The translations under genes were made by a program, and so were the position numbers. A stretch of 48,445 bases of DNA from an uncultured Bacteroidaceae bacterium (lineage in GTDB: Bacteria; Bacteroidota; Bacteroidia; Bacteroidales; Bacteroidaceae): assembly GCA_934394435.1 (NCBI GenBank), contig CAKRRN010000018.1, positions 1 through 48,445 of the forward strand. The letters are read 5' to 3'. The notes below the pieces were generated by a model. The model was not told where the DNA came from. It saw only the letters and a program-made list of their open reading frames with translations, and did no database searches. Below, piece after piece: positions 42,532 through 48,445 of the stretch. Positions within the stretch are counted from its first letter, which is position 1. Each line of letters begins with the position of its first letter.

Positions 42532-43629
42532 ATGAGCATGATTAAATGTCCGGAATGCGGACAAAAAATATCCTCACTGGCAGGTACATGTCCCCATTGT
42601 GGAGTAGCTATACGCGGTAACGTAAGACAATGTCCCCAATGCAAGGCATATGTGATGAAAACTGCAAAAACGTGTCCTGAATGTTCCGCCACACTACCTC
42701 CTGTAGAGGAAACGGACAGTGAGCAGAATGCAGAACCAACAACAGCAGGCAAGGAGACAAAGAAGAAAAGCGGATTGACAATCATAAAGGCATTGGTCGG
42801 GCTTATTCTTTTCTGTTCTGCAGCTGGTGGTTCCTACTATTATTTCCATACACAAAAACAGAAACAACAGGAGGAAGAATCATATCTGCGCCTGGAGGGA
42901 CTGACAAATCCTGAATTCTACCAGCAATTCTTAATAGATTACCCTCAAAGCACTCACTGTGATGATGTTCGGGAAAGGATGCAAAGCCTCATACAGGAGA
43001 ATGGAGACTGGAATACCATGATTTCAAGTTTATCGAGAAATTCTGTCGTAGAATTTATGGAAAAGCATCCGCAGTCTGTAAGACGGTGTATCTGTGAGAA
43101 CATGCTGGACTCCATTGATTGGGCAGACGCTATCAGACAGGAGAACCCAGAGGCTATAGACACTTACCTAAGCCTGCATCCAGAGGGACAGCACGTGACA
43201 GAAGCAGCTAGCAAGAAAAACGAACTGGCCATGACAAAAATAACACCTGAGGACAAATCATTGGTACGCGGAATGCTGGAAACCTTCCTCAACAACGGAA
43301 TGGGCAAGCAAGACACGACCGTGATAAGACAGTGTATAGCCAACAACATGGATTCATTCTGCGGAATGCAACATGCTACTCCCACACAGATTGCCGAATA
43401 TGCGCAAAAGAAAATGGCACAAGATGTGATTGGCCTTCACTATCTGACAGGAACAAACATGGATGTGCGTCGCCAGACATTGGATGACAGCACATTAGGT
43501 TACGCAGTTGATTTCACCATTGACGAGACTATGGCACGCAAAGATGCCACACAGAACACTAATCATCACTATAGCGCAACAGCATTGCTCAATGCAGAAC
43601 GCAAAATTCTAAGACTCACCATCCGATAA
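42532..43629 (+). CDS. Membrane protein with two N-terminal zinc ribbons
   Basis: The 365-residue protein starts with four Cys pairs forming two zinc ribbons: CPECG (6-10) with CPHCG (about 20-24), and CPQCK (about 35-39) with CPECS (about 51-55). An acidic linker follows, then a single membrane segment at about 84-105 (IIKALVGLILFCSAAGGSYYYF). The remaining 260 residues are soluble and unrecognised, with helix-like blocks such as GLTNPEFYQQFLIDYPQS, EFMEKHPQSVRRCICENM and a DUF4878-like or NTF2-like end (SATALLNAERKILRLTI). Orientation puts the ribbons in the cytosol. Function unknown; it is followed 3 bp later by the MATE gene. Confidence 0.8.
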   Translation: MSMIKCPECGQKISSLAGTCPHCGVAIRGNVRQCPQCKAYVMKTAKTCPECSATLPPVEETDSEQNAEPTTAGKETKKKSGLTIIKALVGLILFCSAAGGSYYYFHTQKQKQQEEESYLRLEGLTNPEFYQQFLIDYPQSTHCDDVRERMQSLIQENGDWNTMISSLSRNSVVEFMEKHPQSVRRCICENMLDSIDWADAIRQENPEAIDTYLSLHPEGQHVTEAASKKNELAMTKITPEDKSLVRGMLETFLNNGMGKQDTTVIRQCIANNMDSFCGMQHATPTQIAEYAQKKMAQDVIGLHYLTGTNMDVRRQTLDDSTLGYAVDFTIDETMARKDATQNTNHHYSATALLNAERKILRLTIR

Positions 43630-43632
43630 GAC

Positions 43633-44934
43633 GTGACAGAAGAGAATATCCATAAGAGAATATTACGGCTCACACTACCAGCAGTCATCAGCAACATCAG
43701 TGTGCCACTGCTTGGACTGGTGGACAGTACCATCGTGGGGCACATGGGCAGCTCGGTCTTCATCGGCACCGTTGCCATGGGTACCACCATATTTAATATG
43801 GTATATTGGTTATTCTCTTTCCTGCGCATGGGGACTACAGGACTGGTGGCACAGGCACACGGACAAGAAGATGTCCAACGCATGAATGCCGTGCTTCGCA
43901 AAGCCCTTCTTGCAGGATTCGTCATAAGCCTTCTGCTACTGATACATCAATGGCCACTGCTAAAATTGGCCACACATATCATGCAACCTGATGCAGAGAC
44001 TCTATCCCAACTGCACATCTACTTCAGTATCTGTATCTGGGGAGCACCAGCTGTATTGGGGCAATATTGTCTCAACGGATGGTTTATCGGTGCACAAGAT
44101 ACGCGTCCGCCCATGTTTGTGGCCCTCTTTCAGAATGTGGTGAACATCCTGCTCAGTCTTTTCCTGGTATATACACTCGGATGGAAAATGGAAGGTGTAG
44201 CCACAGGTACAATGGTGGCACAATGGGCTGGATTAGGGCTCTGTATCCTCTTTATGCGTAAGCATCATGTCAGACTCAGCATTCCAGCTGGACGTGAGAG
44301 CACAACCGTACGCTGGCAAGAGTTTTTGGCTGTAAACAGAGATTTATTTCTGCGCACCCTCTGTTTGGTATGTGTGACAGTATACTTCGTACGTGCAGGA
44401 AGCATGCAAGGTAGCGATATTCTGGCAGCCAACGCATTGCTAATGCAACTTTTCATTCTGTTCTCCTATATCACAGACGGTCTTGCAAATGCAGGAGAAG
44501 CTCTAAGTGGCAAATACACAGGTGCAGGCGACCGCCACGGACTCAGCCAGTGCATCTTCGCACTCTTTATCTGGGGAAGTGGTATTGCCGCTATATTTAC
44601 AACAGCGTATATTCTGGGGGGAGAATGGATTCTATGTTTCTTCACCGACATACCCAGTGTACTGCACCTTGCATCACTGTTTTTGCCTTGGGTATACTTA
44701 ATCCCCATTGTAGCACTGCAAGCCATGGTATGGGATGGAGTGTTCATTGGCATGACCTACACACGAGGCATGCTGATGTCAACAGCAGGCGGAACTCTGG
44801 TGTTCTTCGGTGTATATTTACTATCTAAAGATATTCTAAGAAACGATGCTTTATGGATGGCTTTCCTCTGCTATCTATTCACACGAGGCATCATACAGAC
44901 TTTACTCATAACTCATAAACTGCGATTCTCATGA
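43633..44934 (+). CDS. MATE family efflux transporter, DinF-like
   Basis: The 433-residue multidrug/toxin extrusion-type antiporter starts with GTG at 43633, three bases after the preceding stop. The first segments (LRLTLPAVISNISVPLLGLV, DSTIVGHMGSSVF) are the MATE/DinF signature. Twelve membrane segments are evident, with the second half starting near NRDLFLRTLCLVCVTVYFV. The pairs Gly/Ala-rich helices QNVVNILLSLFLVYTLGWKM and GLANAGEALSGKYTGAG repeat the family pattern. Substrate and driving ion cannot be read. Its stop overlaps the DUF4491 start (ATGA), so these genes are coupled. Confidence 0.92.
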   Translation: MTEENIHKRILRLTLPAVISNISVPLLGLVDSTIVGHMGSSVFIGTVAMGTTIFNMVYWLFSFLRMGTTGLVAQAHGQEDVQRMNAVLRKALLAGFVISLLLLIHQWPLLKLATHIMQPDAETLSQLHIYFSICIWGAPAVLGQYCLNGWFIGAQDTRPPMFVALFQNVVNILLSLFLVYTLGWKMEGVATGTMVAQWAGLGLCILFMRKHHVRLSIPAGRESTTVRWQEFLAVNRDLFLRTLCLVCVTVYFVRAGSMQGSDILAANALLMQLFILFSYITDGLANAGEALSGKYTGAGDRHGLSQCIFALFIWGSGIAAIFTTAYILGGEWILCFFTDIPSVLHLASLFLPWVYLIPIVALQAMVWDGVFIGMTYTRGMLMSTAGGTLVFFGVYLLSKDILRNDALWMAFLCYLFTRGIIQTLLITHKLRFS

Positions 44935-45230
44935 ACTTCACAGGCATAATCATTGGAGTTGCCTCCTTTCTTACCATAGGACTCTTTCATCCTCTGGTCA
45001 TCAAAGCTGAATATTACTTCGGACGCAAGTGTTGGTGGGCGTTCATGCTGGCAGGCATTCTGTTCTGTGTAGCAAGTCTTATCTGCGATAATGATGTGAT
45101 GAGCATCATCCTGGGAGTCATTGCCTTCTCCTCCTTCTGGAGCATAGGCGAGATTTTCTCGCAGCACAACCGAGTGAAGAAAGGATGGTTTCCCATGAAT
45201 CCCAAACGAAAGACAGAATACGAGGATTAA
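44931..45230 (+). CDS. DUF4491 small membrane protein
   Basis: The 99-residue protein matches DUF4491: MNFTGIIIGVASFLTIGLFH, PLVIKAEYYFGRKCWW and SFWSIGEIFSQHNRVKKGWF are the family blocks. Three hydrophobic segments (about 5-22, 36-52, 57-75) mark an integral membrane protein with a charged C-terminus. It begins inside the MATE stop codon. The family has no known function; pairing with a transporter is suggestive only. Confidence 0.88.
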   Translation: MNFTGIIIGVASFLTIGLFHPLVIKAEYYFGRKCWWAFMLAGILFCVASLICDNDVMSIILGVIAFSSFWSIGEIFSQHNRVKKGWFPMNPKRKTEYED

Positions 45231-45307
45231 GCAAGAGCGGACGAACAAGCATCAATGCAAGAAGAAAATATTTTCGAGAAAAGCTTGAGTACATGGAGAT
45301 GGTGGTG

Positions 45308-45315
45308 TAACTTCG
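45308..45315 (+). promoter_or_regulatory. Variant -7 box upstream of the small secreted protein
   Basis: TAACTTCG differs by one base from TAnnTTTG and lies 24 bp before the ATG at 45339. The 108-bp gap after DUF4491 holds nothing else clear. Confidence 0.35.
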
Positions 45316-45338
45316 CATCATAATACATAGAACACATC

Positions 45339-45791
45339 ATGCTACAGGGAAAACAGAGGACATTATGCCTAAAGCTACTGGTCAGCATGGCTCTGATATG
45401 GTTGCTCACAGGATTTACGGGTACAGCCACAGATGCCAAGCAGACGCATTATGCACTCACTGCCTCTGAAACAACCCTTTGTCAGCAGGAGCAGGATGAT
45501 GCTCAAAGCCTGAGCGCTGATAACGACCGTCACCACCTGTATGCACGAATCACCGAGAACCTCTCGCTCACAAGCGAAAGCGGACAAATGCGCACAGGCA
45601 CCAGTCAGACACGTGCCCAACAGCGCACTGAAGGAGGACAGATTACATTCTCTGCCCTGCAAGCCACACGGCTTTCCGCTTCCAGATGCCACCTGTATTG
45701 CCACTTTGCGCTGGCCTCATCTGGGGTGGCATACATTTCGTCCAGGGCATGTGACTATTATGTATTTGCCCTGCGACGCATCCTTGATTAG
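45339..45791 (+). CDS. Small secreted protein of unknown function
   Basis: The 150-residue product has an N-terminal hydrophobic signal (LKLLVSMALIWLLTGFTGTA) and a hydrophilic Gln/Ser/Thr-rich middle. The C-terminus is a compact motif, SSRACDYYVFALRRILD, that looks much more constrained than the rest. I recall similar 'DYY(V/I)(F/Y)ALRRIL' endings in short Bacteroidales proteins but cannot test this. Three Cys (two in CHLYCHF, one in RACDYY) could form disulfides outside the cytoplasm. It sits between DUF4491 and the structured leader of nhaD. An alternative start cannot be excluded. Confidence 0.6.
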   Translation: MLQGKQRTLCLKLLVSMALIWLLTGFTGTATDAKQTHYALTASETTLCQQEQDDAQSLSADNDRHHLYARITENLSLTSESGQMRTGTSQTRAQQRTEGGQITFSALQATRLSASRCHLYCHFALASSGVAYISSRACDYYVFALRRILD

Positions 45792-45835
45792 CCCTTTAGC
45801 ACACACTTTTCGCTTTTTTTATCATAAAAACATAC

Positions 45836-45954
45836 GCTCCCCGCGCATAGCTAAGGGTATGTCATGCCCATATAGTTCATGGTTACTTGGAAAAAGCCAG
45901 GAGACGTGATCTGGGTCTTCCTATGACGTTTCCTGCCATACAAGGGGGGGGAGC
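45836..45954 (+). ncRNA. Candidate structured leader RNA upstream of nhaD
   Basis: A 7-bp closing stem, GCTCCCC (45836-45842) with GGGGAGC (45948-45954), encloses 105 nt that contain further hairpins: GGGTA/TGCCC (45865-45879) and CTTGG/CCAGG (45886-45890 with 45897-45901). An alternative pairing of CCAG (45897-45900) with CTGG (45911-45914) would compete with the latter. The structure ends 31 nt before the nhaD ATG. I do not recognise it as a named riboswitch. Na+ or Li+ sensing leaders exist ahead of antiporter genes in other phyla, which makes that idea worth testing. Confidence 0.45.
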
Positions 45955-45985
45955 CTGTATCAATACATATATTATAGAAAATCAG

Positions 45986-47281
45986 ATGTACACACTTATT
46001 CTTATATGCTTTCTGGTGGGCTACCTATTCATCGCCCTCGAAAGCGCGACCAAGGTTGATAAGGGTGGCATTGCCCTCATCACCTGTACCATATGCTGGA
46101 TACTGTTGGGGATGACCATGAGTCACCAGGCACTGGCATCATCCTTCACAGCCCACCTGGCTGAATGCAGCCAGACCATTCTATTTCTCATGGCTGCTAT
46201 GATTGTGGTGGAACTACTCGACTCATGCGGAAGCTTTCGCTTTGTGGCATGGCGTATGCGCACCCATAGTGCCAGAATGCTACTTTGGAAGACGGCCGCA
46301 CTCACCTTCTGTCTGTCAGCCGTGCTCGACAATATGACCACGAGCATCCTCATGGTCACCATCCTGCGCAATTTGGTGAGCGACCACAAAGAGCGTATCC
46401 GACTGGCCTGCATCGTGGTGCTGGCTGCCAATGCAGGCGGCGCATTCTCGCCCATTGGTGATGTGACCACCATCATGCTGTGGATAGGCGGACACATCAG
46501 CGGACTGGGAGTTATCCAGGGACTGCTGCTACCATCCGTCGCATGCGTGTTGGCACCCACTCTGATCGTATCGTTCAAAACTCACGGCAAGGTATCGGAG
46601 CCTGTGGAAACGGGACTGGATGAGGATTCGCCACTGACTAACTGGCAACGCAAGATAGCCTTGGCTATCGGTGTGGGTGGGCTGACTCTCACCCCTCTCT
46701 TCCATAGCCTCACAGGACTACCTCCCTTTGTGGGTGTGATGGCTGTAATGGCTGTACTGTGGGTAGCCATTGAGATATTTGCCTACAGTGCGCGCAGACG
46801 TCAGGTCAAGCCCATTGACGTGGGAATACTATGCCGCCGAATAGATCTGCCCACCATCCTTTTCTTCCTGGGCATCTTGCTAACCGTGGGTGCGCTCAAG
46901 GAGACAGGAATACTGGAACAGGTAGGCAACAGGCTTGACACGTGGGTGGGCAACGTGTATGCCGTAAATGGCATCATCGGTGCCATCTCCTCAGTGATTG
47001 ACAACGTTCCGCTGGTGGCAAGCGCCATGTCGATGTATAGCATCGACACGACCAACTGCCTTAGTGCCTACTGCCAGGACGGGACATTCTGGGAGTTGCT
47101 GGCCTACTGCGCTGGCACAGGTGGAAGCCTACTGATCATCGGCTCAGCAGCTGGCGTGGTGGTGATGGGTATCGAACGCATCAGTTTCGTATGGTATCTC
47201 AAGCACTTCACCTGGCTGGCACTGGTGGGCTACCTCTGCGGCATGGTCATCTACTGGCTGCAACAGAACCTGGCATTCTGA
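45986..47281 (+). CDS. nhaD: Na+/H+ antiporter NhaD
   Basis: NhaD exports Na+ (or Li+) in exchange for protons across the inner membrane. I take the ATG at 45986 (431 residues); the frame is open back to 45887, but that part overlaps the candidate leader stem and lacks hydrophobicity. Family blocks: FLVGYLFIALESATKVDKGGIAL (residues about 8-30), SHQALASSFTAHLAECSQTI, SAVLDNMTTSILMVTILRNL, LAANAGGAFSPIGDVTTIMLW, and SSVIDNVPLVASAMSMY near the C-terminus, with the paired DN motifs of the IT superfamily. About twelve membrane segments are seen. It is unrelated in family to the CPA2 antiporter at 1379. Confidence 0.93.
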   Translation: MYTLILICFLVGYLFIALESATKVDKGGIALITCTICWILLGMTMSHQALASSFTAHLAECSQTILFLMAAMIVVELLDSCGSFRFVAWRMRTHSARMLLWKTAALTFCLSAVLDNMTTSILMVTILRNLVSDHKERIRLACIVVLAANAGGAFSPIGDVTTIMLWIGGHISGLGVIQGLLLPSVACVLAPTLIVSFKTHGKVSEPVETGLDEDSPLTNWQRKIALAIGVGGLTLTPLFHSLTGLPPFVGVMAVMAVLWVAIEIFAYSARRRQVKPIDVGILCRRIDLPTILFFLGILLTVGALKETGILEQVGNRLDTWVGNVYAVNGIIGAISSVIDNVPLVASAMSMYSIDTTNCLSAYCQDGTFWELLAYCAGTGGSLLIIGSAAGVVVMGIERISFVWYLKHFTWLALVGYLCGMVIYWLQQNLAF

Positions 47282-47337
47282 ACACGGCTTTTCCAACGCA
47301 AGACAACTATTCAAACAAAATATTCAAAACAATACAG

Positions 47338-47369
47338 GGTGGGTGATTCTCTCAAGTAATCTACCCACC
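47338..47369 (+). promoter_or_regulatory. Stable leader hairpin upstream of the small membrane protein
   Basis: GGTGGGTGATT (47338-47348) pairs with AATCTACCCACC (47358-47369), an 11-bp stem with one bulged T and a 9-nt loop. No T-tract follows, so it is not an intrinsic terminator. It ends 17 nt before the ATG at 47387 and could affect ribosome access or stabilise the mRNA after nhaD. Confidence 0.6.
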
Positions 47370-47386
47370 ACAAACATAAGACAATT

Positions 47387-47929
47387 ATGAAAGAGAGAAC
47401 TCAATATACCGACCTGGAGCGACTCATCACCCACGCATCCTACATCAAGCAAACTCACTGCCGCAAGCGTCAGCTTCGCTCTGCCCTATTCATGGGCATC
47501 GGCATCATCCTAATGATAGCCACTACACAGCTGCACAGGAGCAACGACTTCCTGGCTATACTACTACTCAGTCTGGGGCTGATTCTCTTCGCGGGTGCCC
47601 TTGTGTGCTACGTCAAGGGTTGCCACCAGTTGGCCTATGCCCCCACGGCTGACGCACTCTTCCATGGAAGTGCCTCCTACGACCTGGCCTGCGCCCCCAT
47701 CCTGCGCAGACTTATGAACGATGAGCCCGACGCGGAGGACTTGCCCACACTGAGTGCCAATCCCAACGGAGGCATACAGGTGAACTACCTACTGTCAACC
47801 AACCATCAGGTACTCGTCCTCCACGCCCGCAAGTTTGAGAACCTCATGTGGCTTCCATTCTCCGATGGCGTGTATCTTTACACCGACAAGGAAGCCGAGA
47901 AAGCCATCGAGGCACTGGGCATCGGCTGA
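47387..47929 (+). CDS. Small membrane protein of unknown function
   Basis: The 180-residue product has two close membrane segments (about 32-50, LFMGIGIILMIATTQL, and 54-78, FLAILLLSLGLILFAGALVC) linked by a short loop, with cytosolic ends. The C-terminal 100 residues are soluble (DLACAPILRRLMNDEPDAED, NGGIQVNYLLSTNHQVLVLH, AEKAIEALGIG). I do not recognise the family. It follows nhaD by 105 bp containing a strong hairpin, so it may share the nhaD transcript. Confidence 0.75.
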   Translation: MKERTQYTDLERLITHASYIKQTHCRKRQLRSALFMGIGIILMIATTQLHRSNDFLAILLLSLGLILFAGALVCYVKGCHQLAYAPTADALFHGSASYDLACAPILRRLMNDEPDAEDLPTLSANPNGGIQVNYLLSTNHQVLVLHARKFENLMWLPFSDGVYLYTDKEAEKAIEALGIG

Positions 47930-47945
47930 TAGCAATTGCATGTCA

Positions 47946-47978
47946 AGCGAGGCTCTGGTCATTGACCAGGACCTCGCT
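47946..47978 (+). terminator. Long hairpin after the small membrane protein gene
   Basis: AGCGAGG (47946-47952) pairs with CCTCGCT (47972-47978), and CTGGTC pairs with GACCAG inside it around an ATT loop. It lies 17 bp past the stop codon. The following sequence (CATATTTCAAC) is only weakly T-rich, so termination may depend on the next hairpin. Confidence 0.5.
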
Positions 47979-48055
47979 CATATTTCAACGAACTCATCCC
48001 CAGAACGTACATACGAGAAAAAAGGCTCGTGAAACTTACGTTTTCATCCGCAGAG

Positions 48056-48087
48056 ACGCAAGTCGCTTCGCGGCAATGCGTTTTTAT
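48056..48087 (+). terminator. Terminator-like hairpin with T-tract
   Basis: ACGCA (48056-48060) pairs with TGCGT (48077-48081), with CGC/GCG pairing inside, followed by TTTTATTT. It is the better candidate for ending the nhaD-side transcript. Confidence 0.5.
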
Positions 48088-48138
48088 TTGCAAAACACAA
48101 GCATACAAAAAAAGGCCGAAACTTCAGATGCAAGGCAT

Positions 48139-48177
48139 AGACACAACCTGCGCTTATAAGTCAGCTTACTTGTATGT
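48139..48177. repeat. 39-bp dispersed repeat, copy 2
   Basis: It matches 32591-32629 at 33 of 39 positions. The core reads CTTATAAGTCAGCTTACTTG. Two copies within 16 kb suggest a family with more members in the genome. Confidence 0.75.
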
Positions 48178-48198
48178 TGATTAGGCGTAACCCATATG

Positions 48199-48276
48199 TT
48201 TCACGTCGCGAAATATATATACCAAAGTTGGAAATACATATTTCACGACACGGTATATATATTTCAAAGTTGGAAA
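48199..48276. repeat. Paired 36-bp repeats with mutually inverted 14-bp cores
   Basis: Copies at 48199-48234 and 48241-48276 share TTTCACG at the start and AAAGTTGGAAA at the end in the same orientation, with a 6-bp gap. Their cores, GAAATATATATACC (48210-48223) and GGTATATATATTTC (48252-48265), are exact reverse complements of each other. The cores could therefore pair into a 14-bp stem. Confidence 0.85.
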
Positions 48277-48369
48277 CAAACGAGTATCCTAACTCTTTTG
48301 CCTGTAAAGCACAAATTACTCATTTGACCAAAGTAACACACCTATTCGGCAGACGGATGGCTCAACCTG

Positions 48370-48392
48370 GGCTCAACGGATTATTCATGGGG
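48370..48392. repeat. Right arm of the 23-bp perfect inverted repeat
   Basis: This is the exact reverse complement of positions 52-74. It begins GGCTCAACGG and is preceded by another GGCTCAAC eleven bases earlier. See the left arm for interpretation. Confidence 0.9.
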
Positions 48393-48445
48393 ATATCCGT
48401 AGATTGTAGCAAGCCTAAAAAGGAAGAATTTTTCATCTCTTATAC

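Larger units (their letters stand above)
47930..48445. other. 516-bp terminal region with hairpins and repeats, no gene seen
   Basis: It contains a long hairpin, a terminator-like hairpin, the second dispersed repeat, the paired 36-bp repeats and the right 23-bp arm. Short frames here (65 and 103 codons) are low-quality continuations in other frames of the preceding gene. No promoter or start of a gene running off the right edge was identified. Confidence 0.6.

Noticed and set aside
45887..45985. 33-codon N-terminal extension of NhaD from a TTG codon
   Set aside because: It overlaps the candidate leader stem, has a basic and polar composition, and the ATG at 45986 begins directly at the first membrane segment.
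48199..48276. CRISPR remnant with 36-bp repeats
   Set aside because: Only two copies with a 6-bp gap, and the cores differ by inversion.
52..48392. 48-kb composite transposon with 23-bp terminal inverted repeats
   Set aside because: No transposase or integrase lies between the arms and the content is housekeeping genes; target-site duplications cannot be examined.

Overview
The window looks like chromosomal DNA of a Bacteroidales bacterium, most probably a Prevotellaceae member. The grounds are: recurrent TAnnTTTG -7 boxes with A-rich leaders and almost no Shine-Dalgarno sites; families largely confined to Bacteroidota (DUF4493, DUF4491, DUF4835, DUF3127, BACON lipoproteins); lipoproteins with acidic residues just after the lipobox Cys; and C-terminal tails of the YDLQGRR type. 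No transposase, integrase, phage gene, CRISPR array, rRNA or tRNA was seen. Most genes are ordinary chromosomal genes.

Layout. 0.2-7.4 kb: aspartate-semialdehyde dehydrogenase (minus), diverging from a CPA2 antiporter coupled to a secreted protein, then a tight LolD-type ABC ATPase, CvfB-like, GH53-like lipoprotein set. 7.5-13.6 kb: a secreted glutaminase-family protein, a convergent acyltransferase, a candidate small ORF, and xpt with a xanthine/uracil permease. 13.8-18.9 kb: a nuclease-helicase, a BACON lipoprotein and a BRCT-like protein. 18.9-19.6 kb: a repeat-rich intergenic region. 19.6-29.1 kb (minus): six genes encoding five DUF4493 lipoproteins and a 1399-residue Ig-repeat protein, the strongest candidate for a little-described surface system. 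29.4-41.1 kb: ligA, dapA, an SSB-like DUF3127 protein, dnaN, a DnaQ-like exonuclease, coaBC, DUF4835, recN and a degenerate HtrA-TPR protein. 41.1-47.9 kb: tilS, a zinc-ribbon membrane protein, a MATE transporter, DUF4491, a small secreted protein, nhaD behind a structured leader, and a small membrane protein. The last 0.5 kb is again repeat-rich.

Functional themes are genome maintenance (ligase, clamp, exonuclease, RecN, SSB-like OB protein, helicase-nuclease), ion homeostasis (two unrelated Na+/H+ antiporters) and envelope proteins. The main non-coding signals are an 11-bp phased repeat with a 27-bp perfect inverted arm (19.1-19.4 kb), a palindromic 22-bp tandem array (32.8 kb), a 39-bp dispersed repeat (32.6 and 48.1 kb), a pair of 36-bp repeats whose cores are exact reverse complements (48.2 kb), and a 23-bp perfect inverted repeat lying about 52 bp from each end of the window.

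Limits: family names come from recognising motifs by eye, without database searches. Promoters, terminators and RNA folds are sequence-pattern calls.
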